Source: Pseudomonas sp. Irchel s3h14 (lineage in GTDB: Bacteria; Pseudomonadota; Gammaproteobacteria; Pseudomonadales; Pseudomonadaceae). From it: a stretch of DNA of 64,000 nt. The translations under genes were made by a program, and so were the position numbers. Shown here piece by piece: positions 15,673-23,858 of this stretch (its first letter is position 1; every line of letters starts with the position of its first letter). The notes beneath the pieces were generated by a model. It searched no databases, had not been told where the DNA came from, and saw only the letters and a program-made list of their open reading frames with translations. Location of the stretch: assembly GCF_900187425.1 (NCBI RefSeq), contig NZ_FYDJ01000001.1:620001-684000 (forward strand), written 5' to 3'.

Positions 15673-17622
15673 ATGTTGAACACCCTTCTTCCAATCCTGT
15701 TGTTCGCAGCCCTGGGCCTCGCTGTCCTCGGCGCGTTGCGGCGGGTGGCTATGTGGCGCCGAGGCCGGGCTTCGAAAGTCGACCTGATCGGCGGCCTGTT
15801 CGCCATGCCCAAACGTTACATGGTCGATTTGCACCATGTGGTCGCGCGGGACAAATACATCGCCAACACTCACGTCGCCACGGCTGGCGGTGCGGTGGCG
15901 TCCATTGTGCTGGCGATCCTGGTTCACGGTTTCGGCCTGCAGAGTCGCATTCTCGGTGTTGCCCTGTTGATTGCCTCGGCGGTGATGTTCGTCGGTGCGA
16001 TTTTCATGTTCCTGCGTCGTCGCAACCCACCAGCTCGCCTTTCCAAAGGGCCATGGATGCGCCTGCCAAAAAGCTTGCTGGCGTTCTCGGCGTCGTTCTT
16101 CCTGTTGACCCTGCCGGTCGCCGGCATCCTCCCGGAAAACTTCGGCGGTTGGGTGGTGGCTGCGATCCTCGGCGTCGGTGTGCTGTGGGGCGTTAGCGAA
16201 CTGTTCTTCGGCATGACCTGGGGCGGGCCGATGAAGCACGCCTTCGCCGGTGCTTTGCACCTGGCCTGGCACCGTCGCGCCGAGCGTTTTGGTGGCGGCC
16301 GTTCCACCGGTTTGAAACCGCTGGACCTGAACGACCCAACCGCGCCACTGGGCGTGGAAAAACCCAAGGATTTCACCTGGAACCAACTGCTCGGCTTCGA
16401 CGCCTGCGTGCAGTGCGGTAAATGCGAAGCTGCGTGCCCGGCGTTCGCCGCCGGCCAGCCGCTGAACCCGAAAAAACTGATTCAAGACATGGTCGTCGGC
16501 CTGGCCGGTGGCACCGACGCCAAGTTCGCCGGCAGCCCGTATCCAGGCAAGGCGATCGGCGAACACGCGGGTAACCCGCATCAACCGATCGTCAACGGCC
16601 TGGTGGACGCTGAAACCCTGTGGTCCTGCACCACTTGCCGCGCCTGCGTCGAGGAGTGCCCGATGATGATCGAGCACGTCGACGCCATCGTCGACATGCG
16701 CCGTCACCTGACCCTGGAAAAAGGCGCGACCCCGAACAAGGGCGCTGAAGTCCTGGAAAACCTGATCGCCACCGACAACCCTGGCGGCTTCGCCCCAGGC
16801 GGGCGGATGAACTGGGCGGCGGACTTGAACCTCAATCTGATGAGCGAGAAGAAGTCGGTCGACGTGCTGTTCTGGGTCGGCGACGGTGCCTTCGACATGC
16901 GCAACCAGCGCACCTTGCGCGCGTTCGTCAAAGTGCTGAAAGCAGCCAAGGTCGACTTCGCGGTGCTGGGCCTCGAAGAGCGTGACAGCGGTGACGTGGC
17001 CCGACGTCTGGGTGACGAAGCCACCTTCCAGTTGTTGGCCAAACGCAACATCCAGACCCTGGCCAAGTACAGCTTCAACCGCATCGTCACCTGCGACCCG
17101 CACAGCTTCCATGTGCTGAAAAACGAGTACGGCGCCTTCGACGGCAACTACCTCGTGCAGCACCACAGCACTTACATGGCAGAAATCATCGGCGCTGGCG
17201 CCCTGAACCTCGGCCAGCACAAAGGCAGCAGCGTGACCTATCACGATCCGTGCTACCTCGGCCGCTACAACGGCGAATACGAGGCGCCGCGTGAAGTGCT
17301 GCGCGCCCTGGGTATCGAGATCAAGGAAATGCAACGCTCCGGTTTCCGCTCGCGCTGCTGCGGCGGTGGCGGCGGTGCGCCGATCACCGACATTCCGGGC
17401 AAGCAACGGATCCCCGACATGCGCATGGAAGACATCCGCGAAACCGGCGCCGAACTGGTGGCCGTGGGTTGTCCACAGTGCACCGCGATGCTCGAAGGCG
17501 TGGTCGAACCCCGGCCGCTGATCAAGGACATCGCCGAACTGGTGGCGGATGCGTTGCTCGAAGACGCTGCCCCGAGCAAGCCGACCAAACCGGCCCAACG
17601 TGAACCTGCGGAGGCCCACTGA
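15673..17622 (+). CDS. dgcB: Dimethylglycine demethylase subunit DgcB (membrane Fe-S protein)
   Basis: Partner of DgcA that passes electrons on, probably toward the ETF pair or quinone. The 649-residue protein starts with hydrophobic segments (LLPILLFAALGLAVLGAL, two more before residue 190), so it is membrane-anchored. Then come two 4Fe-4S motifs, C245-x2-C-x2-C-x3-C (CVQCGKCEAACP) and C319-x2-C-x2-C-x3-C (CTTCRACVEECP), and two CCG-type domains (DPCYLGRYNG near 527; SRCCGGGGGAP at 562; GCPQC at 600) as in heterodisulfide-reductase and glycolate-oxidase iron-sulfur subunits. GGGAG precedes the ATG at 15673. Its stop overlaps the etfA start. Confidence 0.93.
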   Translation: MLNTLLPILLFAALGLAVLGALRRVAMWRRGRASKVDLIGGLFAMPKRYMVDLHHVVARDKYIANTHVATAGGAVASIVLAILVHGFGLQSRILGVALLIASAVMFVGAIFMFLRRRNPPARLSKGPWMRLPKSLLAFSASFFLLTLPVAGILPENFGGWVVAAILGVGVLWGVSELFFGMTWGGPMKHAFAGALHLAWHRRAERFGGGRSTGLKPLDLNDPTAPLGVEKPKDFTWNQLLGFDACVQCGKCEAACPAFAAGQPLNPKKLIQDMVVGLAGGTDAKFAGSPYPGKAIGEHAGNPHQPIVNGLVDAETLWSCTTCRACVEECPMMIEHVDAIVDMRRHLTLEKGATPNKGAEVLENLIATDNPGGFAPGGRMNWAADLNLNLMSEKKSVDVLFWVGDGAFDMRNQRTLRAFVKVLKAAKVDFAVLGLEERDSGDVARRLGDEATFQLLAKRNIQTLAKYSFNRIVTCDPHSFHVLKNEYGAFDGNYLVQHHSTYMAEIIGAGALNLGQHKGSSVTYHDPCYLGRYNGEYEAPREVLRALGIEIKEMQRSGFRSRCCGGGGGAPITDIPGKQRIPDMRMEDIRETGAELVAVGCPQCTAMLEGVVEPRPLIKDIAELVADALLEDAAPSKPTKPAQREPAEAH

Positions 17623-18842
17623 TGAGCGACATTATCCGCCGCGACCCACGCGCCGAATGGATCGCCCGTAACCGTTTGCACCCGCTGCACGCGGCCATGC
17701 AACCGGCGCAACACAGCTGGATGGGGCCTAACGGCGTCATCCGCAAGAATCCCCATGGCATCGGTTTTATCGGTCCCAACGGCATCAAACGCATTGACCG
17801 CAGCGGCGCTCAACAGGGCGGGGCGAGCAAACGCTCGGCTGCGGTTGAAGTGCAGTTGCCACTGCATCAAGTGCCTGCACCTGCGTTTTACATCAACGTG
17901 GTGCCGGACATGGTCGGCGGCCGCTTGAGCAGCCACGACCGCGACTTGCTGGGTCTGGCTCACCAGTTGGCCGGCAAGGACGGCGCGGTATTGGCCGTGG
18001 TCTTCGGTGAACATAAAGAAAACGCCTTCGCCACCGCTGGCGTTGATCGCTTGCTGGTGCTCGACGGTGAAGAATTCAACGGTTATGCACCGGAACAACG
18101 GGTCCAGGGCCTGCGGGCTGTGGATAACCAGTTCAGCCCGCGTCACTGGTTGCTGCCGGACAGCCGCAGCGGTGGTGGTGAACTGGGTCGACGCTTTGCC
18201 GCCGCGCTGGGCGAACGCCCGGCCACGCGGGTCTGGCAGGTCAAGGATCAGGAATGCATCGGCCGCGCCGGCGCTGGCTTACAGGACCTTGCGCGCCCCG
18301 TTGCACGCTTGATCCTGGCCGCCGTCGAATGCGCCGAACCGGTCAGCGAAACCCGTCACGAAGCCTTGCCGGTGGAGTTATCCACAGCGGTGGCCCGCAG
18401 TCTCTCGCGCATCGAGGATTTGGGCGCCGTGGCAGTGGATCCGGCGGCGATTCCGATGGCCGAATCCGAGTTCATCTTCTCCGGCGGCAACGGGGTCAAG
18501 GACTGGGGACTTTTCCACAGGACGGCCGAAGCGTTGGGTGCTACCGAAGGCGCCTCCCGTGTGGCGGTGGACGATGGCTTTATGGCCCGCGACCGTCAGG
18601 TCGGTGCGTCCGGCACCTGGGTCACCGCGCGGGTTTACGTGGCGGTGGGGATTTCCGGGGCGATCCAGCACCTGCAAGGCATCGGTGCCTGCGACAAGGT
18701 GGTGGCGATCAACCTCGATCCTGGTTGCGACATGATCAAACGGGCCGACCTGTCGGTGATCGGCGAGAGTGCCGAGATTCTTCAAGCCTTGATCGATGCG
18801 GTAGAGGCTTACCGCAATGAAGCCAAGCGCGATGCGGCTTAA
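17622..18842 (+). CDS. etfA: Electron transfer flavoprotein alpha subunit, N-terminally extended
   Basis: Dedicated ETF alpha (PA5400-like) expected to accept electrons from dimethylglycine oxidation. It has 406 residues, against about 310 for housekeeping ETF-alpha. The extra N-terminal 80 or so are basic and include two GPNG motifs (WMGPNGVIRKNP, FIGPNGIKRID). The FAD-binding C-terminal domain is intact (GASGTWVTARVYVAVGISGA, INLDPGCDMIKRADLSVIG). ATG overlaps the dgcB stop by one base (TGATG), implying translational coupling. Confidence 0.9.
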   Translation: MSDIIRRDPRAEWIARNRLHPLHAAMQPAQHSWMGPNGVIRKNPHGIGFIGPNGIKRIDRSGAQQGGASKRSAAVEVQLPLHQVPAPAFYINVVPDMVGGRLSSHDRDLLGLAHQLAGKDGAVLAVVFGEHKENAFATAGVDRLLVLDGEEFNGYAPEQRVQGLRAVDNQFSPRHWLLPDSRSGGGELGRRFAAALGERPATRVWQVKDQECIGRAGAGLQDLARPVARLILAAVECAEPVSETRHEALPVELSTAVARSLSRIEDLGAVAVDPAAIPMAESEFIFSGGNGVKDWGLFHRTAEALGATEGASRVAVDDGFMARDRQVGASGTWVTARVYVAVGISGAIQHLQGIGACDKVVAINLDPGCDMIKRADLSVIGESAEILQALIDAVEAYRNEAKRDAA

Positions 18843-18857
18843 GGAAAGGAAAGGGTT

Positions 18858-19628
18858 ATGAGCACGAAAATCATCAGCCTGGTGTCCATCGGCGCCCACC
18901 CGACCTCCGGCCGGCCACGTCGCGCGGAGCAGGATGCGCGGGCGGTGGAGCTGGGCCTGCAACTGGCTGGGGATAACCTGCAAGTGCTGCATGCCGGCGA
19001 CGTCGCAGAACCGGCGTTGCGTGCGTATCTGGGCATGGGTCTGGAACAGCTGCATGTGCTTGAGCAGCCGGAAGGCGCCGATGCACTGCCGGCATTGACC
19101 GCGTATTTGCGTGACGCCGGGGCTCAGGTTGTGCTGACCGGTAGCCAGGCGGAAACCGGTGAAGGCTCGGGCATGTTGCCGTTCCTGCTGGCGGAAAGTC
19201 TGGGCTGGCCGCTGGTCGTCGGGCTGGCTCAAGTTGAATCCATCGACGGTAATTCAGCACTGGTGCTGCAAGCTTTGCCGCGCGGTCAGCGCCGCCGCCT
19301 GAAAGTACGGCTACCGTTTCTCGCGACTGTGGATAACGCCGCGCCGAAGCCTCGGCAGAGCGCTTACGGTCCGGCCCGACGCGGCGTGTTGCAGGCTGAT
19401 GAAGTCGAAGTGATCGACGATGAACTGCTGGCAGTCGCCACGCTGCAACCGGCCAAGCCACGGCCTAAGCGCTTGAAGGTGATCAAGGCCAAGAGCGGCG
19501 CGGACCGGATGAAAGCCGCGACGGCCAAGGCCAGCGGTGGAGGCGGGCAGGTGCTAAAAGGGTTGAGTGCCGAGGCGGGGGCCGAGGCGATTCTCAAGTT
19601 ACTGATCGAAGAAGGCGTGGTCCGCTAG
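18858..19628 (+). CDS. etfB: Electron transfer flavoprotein beta subunit
   Basis: Second half of the pathway-specific ETF (PA5401-like), 256 residues. It has the AMP-binding-type adenine nucleotide fold: SIGAHPTSGRPRRAEQDARA at the start and VVLTGSQAETGEGSGMLPFL about one third in, the counterpart of the family's GxQxxD motif. The C-terminal part is rich in Lys/Ala (residues 190-240), more basic than in housekeeping FixA. An AAGGAAAGG site precedes the ATG, 15 bp after etfA. It ends the dgc operon; a REP pair follows. Confidence 0.88.
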   Translation: MSTKIISLVSIGAHPTSGRPRRAEQDARAVELGLQLAGDNLQVLHAGDVAEPALRAYLGMGLEQLHVLEQPEGADALPALTAYLRDAGAQVVLTGSQAETGEGSGMLPFLLAESLGWPLVVGLAQVESIDGNSALVLQALPRGQRRRLKVRLPFLATVDNAAPKPRQSAYGPARRGVLQADEVEVIDDELLAVATLQPAKPRPKRLKVIKAKSGADRMKAATAKASGGGGQVLKGLSAEAGAEAILKLLIEEGVVR

Positions 19629-19654
19629 CGGATCACCAGCGCAGATCTAAAAAT

Positions 19655-19742
19655 GTGGGAGCGGGCTTGCTCGCGAAAGCGATGGCTCAGTCGACATCAA
19701 TGTTGAATGTGAGTCCGCCTTCGCGAGCAAGCCCGCTCCCAC
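19655..19742. repeat. REP pair, family A (inverted)
   Basis: Complete inverted arms, starting GTGGGAGCGGGCTTGCTC at 19655 and ending CCCGCTCCCAC at 19742. It separates etfB from the acetyltransferase gene, ending 11 bp before that start codon. Confidence 0.88.
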
Positions 19743-19753
19743 AAGGAAAAATA

Positions 19754-20320
19754 ATGACCGTTGAGTTTCGTTCGGCCCTGCGCGCGGATGCGCGGGAGAT
19801 TGCTCGTTTGTTTCAGATTTCATCAGAAGGCGCTGCGGATTACATCTGGAGCCAACTGGCGCAACCCGGTCAGGATTTACTGGACGTGGGCGCCAGTCGT
19901 TACGCCCGTGACGACGTAGATTTTTCTTATCAAAACTGCCTCATTGCCGAGGTTGATGGAAACGTCATTGGCATGATGCACAGCTACGTGATGCGTCACG
20001 ATCCGCTGGCGGAGCCCGTGACCGATCCAGTCCTGGCGCCGTACGCCAAGATGGAAATCCCCGACACCCTCTATATTTCCAGCCTGGCGCTCCATGAAGG
20101 CTGGCGAAACCAGGGCCTGGGCAAGCAATTCCTTGCCTACGCTTACGACCGTGCCAACCAGCTGGGGCTCAATGGCTTGAGCCTGATCGACTACGCGGTG
20201 AACACCGGCGCCCGTCGGTTTTACGAGCGACATGGTTTTCGTATCGTCGATACCTGCCAGATCACGCCCCATCCGATGATTCGGGTCACGGGTGAGGCCT
20301 ATCTGATGTATCGGCCCTAG
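19754..20320 (+). CDS. GNAT-family N-acetyltransferase
   Basis: A 188-residue acetyl-CoA-dependent acyltransferase with the GNAT fold: an N-terminal FRSALRADAREIARLF, a central beta strand YISSLALHEGWRNQGLGKQF containing the acetyl-CoA pyrophosphate loop (R/Q-x-x-G-x-G/L), and a late LIDYAVNTGARRFYERHGFR. The acceptor is unknown. AAGGAA supports the ATG at 19754; longer frames read through the REP. It follows the dgc operon on the same strand but is cut off from it by that REP, so a role in betaine catabolism is doubtful. Confidence 0.87.
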   Translation: MTVEFRSALRADAREIARLFQISSEGAADYIWSQLAQPGQDLLDVGASRYARDDVDFSYQNCLIAEVDGNVIGMMHSYVMRHDPLAEPVTDPVLAPYAKMEIPDTLYISSLALHEGWRNQGLGKQFLAYAYDRANQLGLNGLSLIDYAVNTGARRFYERHGFRIVDTCQITPHPMIRVTGEAYLMYRP

Positions 20321-20399
20321 TGAGCTACATTTCTCTATGAGCTGCTAAGGGTTGCCGCAGCGCTAGTTCATAAAACTCGTTTTCAAGAATGGGTTGAAC

Positions 20400-21599
20400 A
20401 TGAGGGCGGTCAGTCGGCGTGAGACATGTCTGATCGGCGGCGTGAGTTCAAAGTCGTCTCTGGTGCTGCTTGCATTTTTTATCTGTGCAGCAACAAGTTC
20501 GATGGCTGATACCCGGCCGGCAGCTCCGGATTTCTACACATGGTTAGCGTCCGAACAGGGACAAAAAGCGTCCTTGGCGCAGATGAAACAGCAATGCGCC
20601 AAGGTGTTGGATGCTGAAGAAAACCTGAATTGTTCAGTGTCTGTTCTCGCCCGAATGTTCGAGGCCAAAACCGCAAACCAGATCCCTGAATACTATCTGG
20701 CGATCAAGCGACGTCACGCTCAGGCAATCGCGAATGATCCTGAACTCAACGCAATGTTTTCCATGTTCGGCAGCGAATCCCTCGCGACCCTGCGGGCGGT
20801 CGGCGATTTCTCGGTGACAAGAGCGAAGCGGCACGAGGTACTTGTCATCCATCCTTACGCCAGTGACGGTCACGTGACTGACGAGGTGCTGCCCTACCTC
20901 GATGTCAAAGCAGCCAATGGTGTCTCGTCGCGCTTCATTCTGGACACCGGCGCACCGCAAACCCGGGTCAACCACGACACCGCGAAGCTGTTGGGGATCA
21001 GGTTATTAACCGACTCTCACTACGGCTACAGCACGTTTTATGGTGAACGCGACCTGTCTGCCAAACTCGGGATCTTTGAGTCTTTAAAGATAGGTTCAAG
21101 CGAGTTCAGAAACGTCCTGGTGTTTGTCAGCGACCGGGAAAACCTGTTGGGGCTTGATCTGATCGGTAAGTTGGGGCGTTTGAAGGTCACCAAAAAGACC
21201 CTTGAGCTTAACGCCGAACCTCCCGCGCGATGTGATTCGCCAATTACCTATGCGCGCATCGACATCAATCAACGACTGACCATTGCCGCACGCCTGGATC
21301 GTCGGGCCACGCCGGCGATTATTGACACCGGCAATGTTGATTACCTGACGTCGTCCTCGCCGGGCAACTCACCCATTCATGTCACTGATAAGCCGCGTTC
21401 CCAAACCTTCAAGGGTGAATTGAGCCTGGCGGGACATATCCAACGGATCACCTACAACTACTACCCGGACTTTACGATTCCTCCGTCGTTGTTGCTGGGT
21501 CAGTACGTGCCTTCGCTTTTGCTTGGGTGGGGTGCATTCAATGACCATGAGTTGAATCTGGACATCGACTCGGGCCGGTCGTGTTTCAACAGGACCTGA
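20400..21599 (+). CDS. Periplasmic retropepsin/pepsin-like protein with two DTG motifs
   Basis: A 399-residue predicted exported protein. After a basic N-terminus and hydrophobic segment (SLVLLAFFICAATSSMADTR) comes a helical region of about 110 residues, then two beta-rich halves each with an aspartyl-protease-like signature: FILDTGAPQTRVNHDTAKLL (about residue 180) and TPAIIDTGNVDYL (about 310). The hydrophobic-hydrophobic-DTG pattern is that of clan AA proteases. An alternative TTG start lies at 20394. No partner gene is obvious: it stands alone between the acetyltransferase and the DnaA-box array. Proteolytic activity is unproven. Confidence 0.75.
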   Translation: MRAVSRRETCLIGGVSSKSSLVLLAFFICAATSSMADTRPAAPDFYTWLASEQGQKASLAQMKQQCAKVLDAEENLNCSVSVLARMFEAKTANQIPEYYLAIKRRHAQAIANDPELNAMFSMFGSESLATLRAVGDFSVTRAKRHEVLVIHPYASDGHVTDEVLPYLDVKAANGVSSRFILDTGAPQTRVNHDTAKLLGIRLLTDSHYGYSTFYGERDLSAKLGIFESLKIGSSEFRNVLVFVSDRENLLGLDLIGKLGRLKVTKKTLELNAEPPARCDSPITYARIDINQRLTIAARLDRRATPAIIDTGNVDYLTSSSPGNSPIHVTDKPRSQTFKGELSLAGHIQRITYNYYPDFTIPPSLLLGQYVPSLLLGWGAFNDHELNLDIDSGRSCFNRT

Positions 21600-21605
21600 T
21601 CGTGG

Positions 21606-22210
21606 TTACCCACAATCCCTGTTAGCGCTTCTGTGGATAACGTGTTCGCCCATCGCTACACCCCATACAAATCAAGCCCTGCAACCCTTCGTACAAAAAA
21701 CAACCAGCCTAACTCGCGGTTTTTTCAAGCTTTTTCCAGAGGATAACTTTGTGCGCGAGCCAATACTTGCCCCCAATCTCTGTTAGCGCATCTGTGGATA
21801 AGATGTTCGCTGTCCTCTACAGATCATATAAACCGGGCTTATCAGGCGAGTGATCAAAAAACGATCAAATCGTCGTTTTAGACCGAGAAACTTCGCGCAA
21901 ACCCCGATTTATCGCGGCTTCCAACGGTTTTCCACAGATCCGCCCAAGTTGCCCCCAAAGTCTGTTGGCGCTTCTGTGGATAAGGTGTTCGCCATCCTCT
22001 GCAAGCCACGTATAACGTGCCTTTCAAGCTTTCGATCAAAAAACAACCAATCGTTACTCAAAACCCTGCTTCTGCATAAGTCACGGATTTTCTTCAGTTT
22101 CTGTGGAGAAAATTTGCACCGTAAACCGAGTTGTCCCCATTTGCTGTGGGCGAAGGTGTGGATAAGTTGTTCGCGAACCGCTACAGCCCCATGCCAGCGG
22201 TAGCTCTAAA
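21606..22210 (+). repeat. Degenerate tandem repeat array carrying four perfect DnaA-box 9-mers
   Basis: Four units, each containing CTGTTAGCGC(T/A)TCTGTGGATAA or a derivative, then GTTCGC. TGTGGATAA (reverse complement of the DnaA box TTATCCACA) occurs at 21632, 21793, 21975 and 22157, giving periods of 161, 182 and 182 bp. Between the boxes recur TTGCCCCCAA, the segment CGATCAAAAAACAACCA or a relative, and a second box-like piece such as TTTTCCACAGAT. No gene is supported in these 680 bases between 21600 and 22279. A related two-box copy lies at 57740-57925. Confidence 0.8.
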
Positions 22211-22233
22211 GCGATTGATCGAAATTTGAACAA

Positions 22234-22268
22234 TAAAAAACCGCGAAACATGTTCGCGGTTTTTTTTC
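22234..22268 (-). terminator. Bidirectional intrinsic terminator after gbcA
   Basis: The stem CCGCGAA (22241-22247) pairs with TTCGCGG (22253-22259), with an A-run on its left and a T-run on its right, so it works on both strands. It ends the minus-strand gbcA transcript 12 bp past the stop and would stop transcription coming from the repeat array. Confidence 0.85.
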
Positions 22269-22279
22269 AGCGGGATCGG

Positions 22280-23575
22280 TCAGCCTTGAACCGGAACCCC
22301 TTTGAGGTAAGGCGCAGGTTCCGCGCCCAGATTGTTCAGCAAACGCTCGCTGTACCAGTCCACGAAGTTCACCACGCCAAACTCATAGGTCTTGGAGTAA
22401 GGGCCTGGCTGGTAAGCCGTGGAGTTGATGCCGCGCTGGTTCTCTTCGGCCAGGCGACGGTCCTGGTCGTTGGTCGCATCCCAGACCTGGCGCATGCGCT
22501 CCACGTCGTAGTCCACGCCTTCGACGGCGTCCTTGTGGACGATCCACTTGGTGGTGACCATGGTTTCCTGCGCGCTGATCGGCCACACGGTGAACACGAT
22601 GATGTGGTCGCCCATGCAGTGGTTCCACGAGTGCGGCAGGTGCAGGATGCGCATCGAGCCCAGGTCCGGGTTTTTGATCCGGCCCATGAGTTTGGCGCAG
22701 CCTTGTTTGCCGTCCAGGGTCATCGACACGGTGCCTTTGAGCAGCGGCATGCGCACGATGCGGTTACGCAGGCCGAAGCTGGCGTGGGCGTAAGGGATCT
22801 TCTCGGCTTCCCAGGCAGCAGCGGAGGCGGCGACGTGGTCCTTGAAGGCCTGATCGGCACGCGGGTCGGTGACGTCGTCCCATTCCAGCAGGGTTTTCAG
22901 CAGTTCCGGGTGCGACGCGTTGCAGTGGTAGCACTCGCGGTTGTTTTCCAGCACCAGTTTCCAGTTGGCTTTCTCCATCAAGGTGGTGGTAATCGCCACC
23001 TTGGTGTTCTCCATGTCGTACGGTTCCATGTAATGGTTCAGCGTCGACAGGAAGTCATCAATGGCTGGCGGGTTTTCCGACAGGCTGATGAAGATGTAGC
23101 CGCCGGCGGTCTTCACGTTCACCGGTTTGAGGCCGTACTCCTTCATGTCGAAGTCGGCGCCCATCTCGGTGCCGGCGAACAGCAGGCGACCGTCCAGTTC
23201 GTAGGTCCACTGGTGGTAGTGGCAGACCAGTTTGGCGACTTTGCCTTTTTCACTGGTGCACAGCCGCGAACCACGGTGACGGCAGACGTTGTGGAACGCA
23301 TGGATCACGCCTTCGGCGCCGCGAATCACGATGATCGGGTTCTTGCCGACTTGCAGGGTCAGGTAGTTGCCCTTGGTCGGGATTTCGCAGGCCATGCCGG
23401 CGATCAACCACTCTTTCTGGAAGATTTCCTGCATGTCGATATCAAACAGCCGCTCGTCAGAGTAAAACGGCTGCGGCAGCGAGAAAGTGCGCTCGCGCTC
23501 TTGCAGCATCTGCGCGGTGGCCTTGCGTGCGGGTTCCAGCGGATCGCCCAGGCTGATTTTTGCGGTGACGTCCAT
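22280..23575 (-). CDS. gbcA: Glycine betaine monooxygenase, Rieske oxygenase subunit
   Basis: Terminal oxygenase that converts glycine betaine to dimethylglycine and formaldehyde, with electrons from GbcB. The 431-residue protein has the Rieske ligands C98-x-H100 (NVCRHRGS) and C118-x2-H121 (VCHYHQW), then a mononuclear-iron domain beginning ENNRECYHCNASHPELL. The start at 23575 follows GAGG, and MDVTAKISLGDPLEP is the Pseudomonas family N-terminus; longer frames intrude into the shared promoter. It diverges from gbcB, as in PA5410-PA5411. The GTCGC repeats at 23759-23790 are a candidate GbdR site. Confidence 0.95.
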   Translation of the reverse strand: MDVTAKISLGDPLEPARKATAQMLQERERTFSLPQPFYSDERLFDIDMQEIFQKEWLIAGMACEIPTKGNYLTLQVGKNPIIVIRGAEGVIHAFHNVCRHRGSRLCTSEKGKVAKLVCHYHQWTYELDGRLLFAGTEMGADFDMKEYGLKPVNVKTAGGYIFISLSENPPAIDDFLSTLNHYMEPYDMENTKVAITTTLMEKANWKLVLENNRECYHCNASHPELLKTLLEWDDVTDPRADQAFKDHVAASAAAWEAEKIPYAHASFGLRNRIVRMPLLKGTVSMTLDGKQGCAKLMGRIKNPDLGSMRILHLPHSWNHCMGDHIIVFTVWPISAQETMVTTKWIVHKDAVEGVDYDVERMRQVWDATNDQDRRLAEENQRGINSTAYQPGPYSKTYEFGVVNFVDWYSERLLNNLGAEPAPYLKGVPVQG

Positions 23576-23758
23576 CGATTTGATCCTCAAGGCCATTCTG
23601 TGTGGCCGGCGAAAGTGGCTAATCAGGTTTGCTACGCAAGGTGTAAAGATTGTGTCTTGGTATGGAGCGAGTGTGGGGCCGGCGCTGGGCAGAACCTTAT
23701 CCATGGGCGACATGGCCCAATCTGTTCCCGACGCGCAACCCCCGGTAGATGCAGGCTG

Positions 23759-23790
23759 GTCGCGATAAGTATGTGAATGTCGCAGATAGG
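23759..23790 (+). promoter_or_regulatory. Direct GTCGC repeat in the gbcA-gbcB divergent promoter
   Basis: GTCGCGATAAGT (23759-23770) and GTCGCAGATAGG (23779-23790) start 20 bp apart, about 70-100 bp upstream of gbcB. The half-site resembles those at 42-95 and 9013-9047, which have 21-bp phase. This is a candidate GbdR site in the 283-bp divergent region. Confidence 0.4.
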
Positions 23791-23858
23791 TAAATGGGTG
23801 GTTCGCACGTTACGCAGAATCGCCAACATAAGGCCGACCATCGGCGGTGGAGAACAGC

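Noticed and set aside
18119..19341. Further DnaA-box-like 9-mers within etfA, etfB and glyA
   Set aside because: They sit in coding sequence of conserved genes without the repeat context, so chance or codon use explains them.
21850..22203. Plus-strand frame of 117 codons inside the DnaA-box array
   Set aside because: Composition reflects the repeat units, with no start site or homology; the region is repetitive non-coding DNA.
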